A stretch of DNA of 64,000 nt. It comes from Candidatus Methylopumilus sp. Its GTDB lineage: Bacteria; Pseudomonadota; Gammaproteobacteria; Burkholderiales; Methylophilaceae. Below the pieces are notes generated by a model. The model was not told where the DNA came from. It made no database searches and worked only from the letters and a program-made list of their open reading frames with translations. Below are positions 63,696-64,000 of this stretch, one piece after another. Location of the stretch: positions 1-64,000 of the forward strand of contig JAHEEA010000003.1 of NCBI GenBank assembly GCA_024640945.1. Reading direction: 5' to 3'. The position numbers and the translations under genes are program-made. How positions within the stretch are numbered: the stretch's first letter is position 1; each line of letters starts with the position of its first letter.

Positions 63696-64000
63696 TTAGT
63701 CAGCTTGCTTGCGAAGAAAAGCAGGAATATCGTACTCTTCAATTCCATCTTTTTTCATCGCATCAACCTGTGCACGGCGACCATTTGGGCTAAATACTGC
63801 TGGCTCTTCATCTTCAGCGTAACCAATTTCTTGACCCATATACACAGGTTGGTTAGTAGTACCGTTAAGAATTACCGGCGCATTCACTACTAAGGTTGGT
63901 TTCTTTTGAACACTGCTGATACCATTCAATCCTGTAGCAACCATTGTTACACGCAATGCGTCACCCATAGTTTCATCAAATACATTACCAACAATCACTG
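63696..64000 (-). CDS. ftsZ: cell division protein FtsZ, C-terminal part (cut by window edge)
   Basis: The last 101 codons of a tubulin-like GTPase; the 5' part is beyond position 64000. It covers the end of the globular domain (IVGNVFDETMGDALRVTMVATGL), a linker with low complexity and the conserved C-terminal peptide YDIPAFLRKQAD that binds FtsA, ZipA, ZapD and SlmA. Both zapD and slmA are in this window. Confidence 0.95.
   Translation of the reverse strand, partial: VIVGNVFDETMGDALRVTMVATGLNGISSVQKKPTLVVNAPVILNGTTNQPVYMGQEIGYAEDEEPAVFSPNGRRAQVDAMKKDGIEEYDIPAFLRKQAD

Overview
The window is an uninterrupted stretch of bacterial chromosome, mostly housekeeping genes, with a GC content that looks to be in the low 40s percent by eye. 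Gene content and order (tgt-yajC-secD-secF, secA-argJ, rplU-rpmA-obgE-proB, argB-nucleotidase-slmA, coaE-zapD-yacG, tkt-gap-pgk, ftsZ-lpxC) are those of a betaproteobacterium. The low GC and compact order suggest a Methylophilaceae-type methylotroph (Methylotenera/Methylophilus-like). The family is an inference, because no methanol dehydrogenase or RuMP marker lies in the window. I see no insertion sequence, prophage, CRISPR array or rRNA, and no gene-free stretch longer than 300 bases.

Layout. 1-7 kb: tRNA-Lys, ffh, a CcsA-like membrane protein, a HAD hydrolase, leuA with a probable leucine leader, pssA and tgt. 7-14 kb: the Sec accessory genes yajC-secD-secF, a CorC-type protein, and clpS-clpA. 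14-18.5 kb: a leftward clpB operon with a lipoprotein, a YjbQ protein and a GST, preceded by a good sigma-32 promoter. 18.6-24.7 kb: an accessory copper-uptake island with a DUF2946 protein, a small HTH regulator, a His-tailed secreted protein and two TonB-dependent receptors, the second carrying the OprC copper ligands. 24.7-36 kb: lspA-ileS-ribF-murJ, rpsT, purE-purK, proB-obgE, rpmA-rplU. 36-47 kb: ispB, coaE-zapD-yacG-PCuAC, a leftward argJ-ATPase-Nudix/ThiE-YtkA-like operon, secA and dciA. 47-53.5 kb: ppa, purC, pgk, gap, tkt and a thioredoxin-fold protein. 53.5-64 kb: rsmE, argA, argB, a pyrimidine nucleotidase, slmA, cca, an NDUFA9-like protein, slt, lpxC and the C-terminal end of ftsZ.

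The most unusual feature is argA (54420-56033). Its N-acetylglutamate synthase is fused in frame to an N-terminal XRE/Cro-type helix-turn-helix. Just upstream lie three tandem 13-bp dyads (TGCGAATAACGCA, TGCATTAAACGCA, TGCATAAAACGCA) spaced 30-32 bp apart and overlapping the likely promoter. The simplest reading is an arginine-pathway enzyme that also represses its own gene, with its arginine/glutamate-sensing kinase-like domain as the sensor. The other regulatory highlight is a 29-codon, leucine-rich leader ORF upstream of leuA with mutually exclusive RNA pairings.

The genes fall into several connected modules: protein export and quality control (ffh, secA, secD, secF, yajC, lspA, clpS, clpA, clpB); envelope growth and division (murJ, ispB, lpxC, slt, ftsZ, zapD, slmA); arginine synthesis (argA, argB, argJ); and copper handling (19-25 kb plus PCuAC and a YtkA-like protein near 39-40 kb). 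Coordinates follow the ORF track, except where a ribosome-binding site or family length argued for a later start; those changes are noted in the entries.
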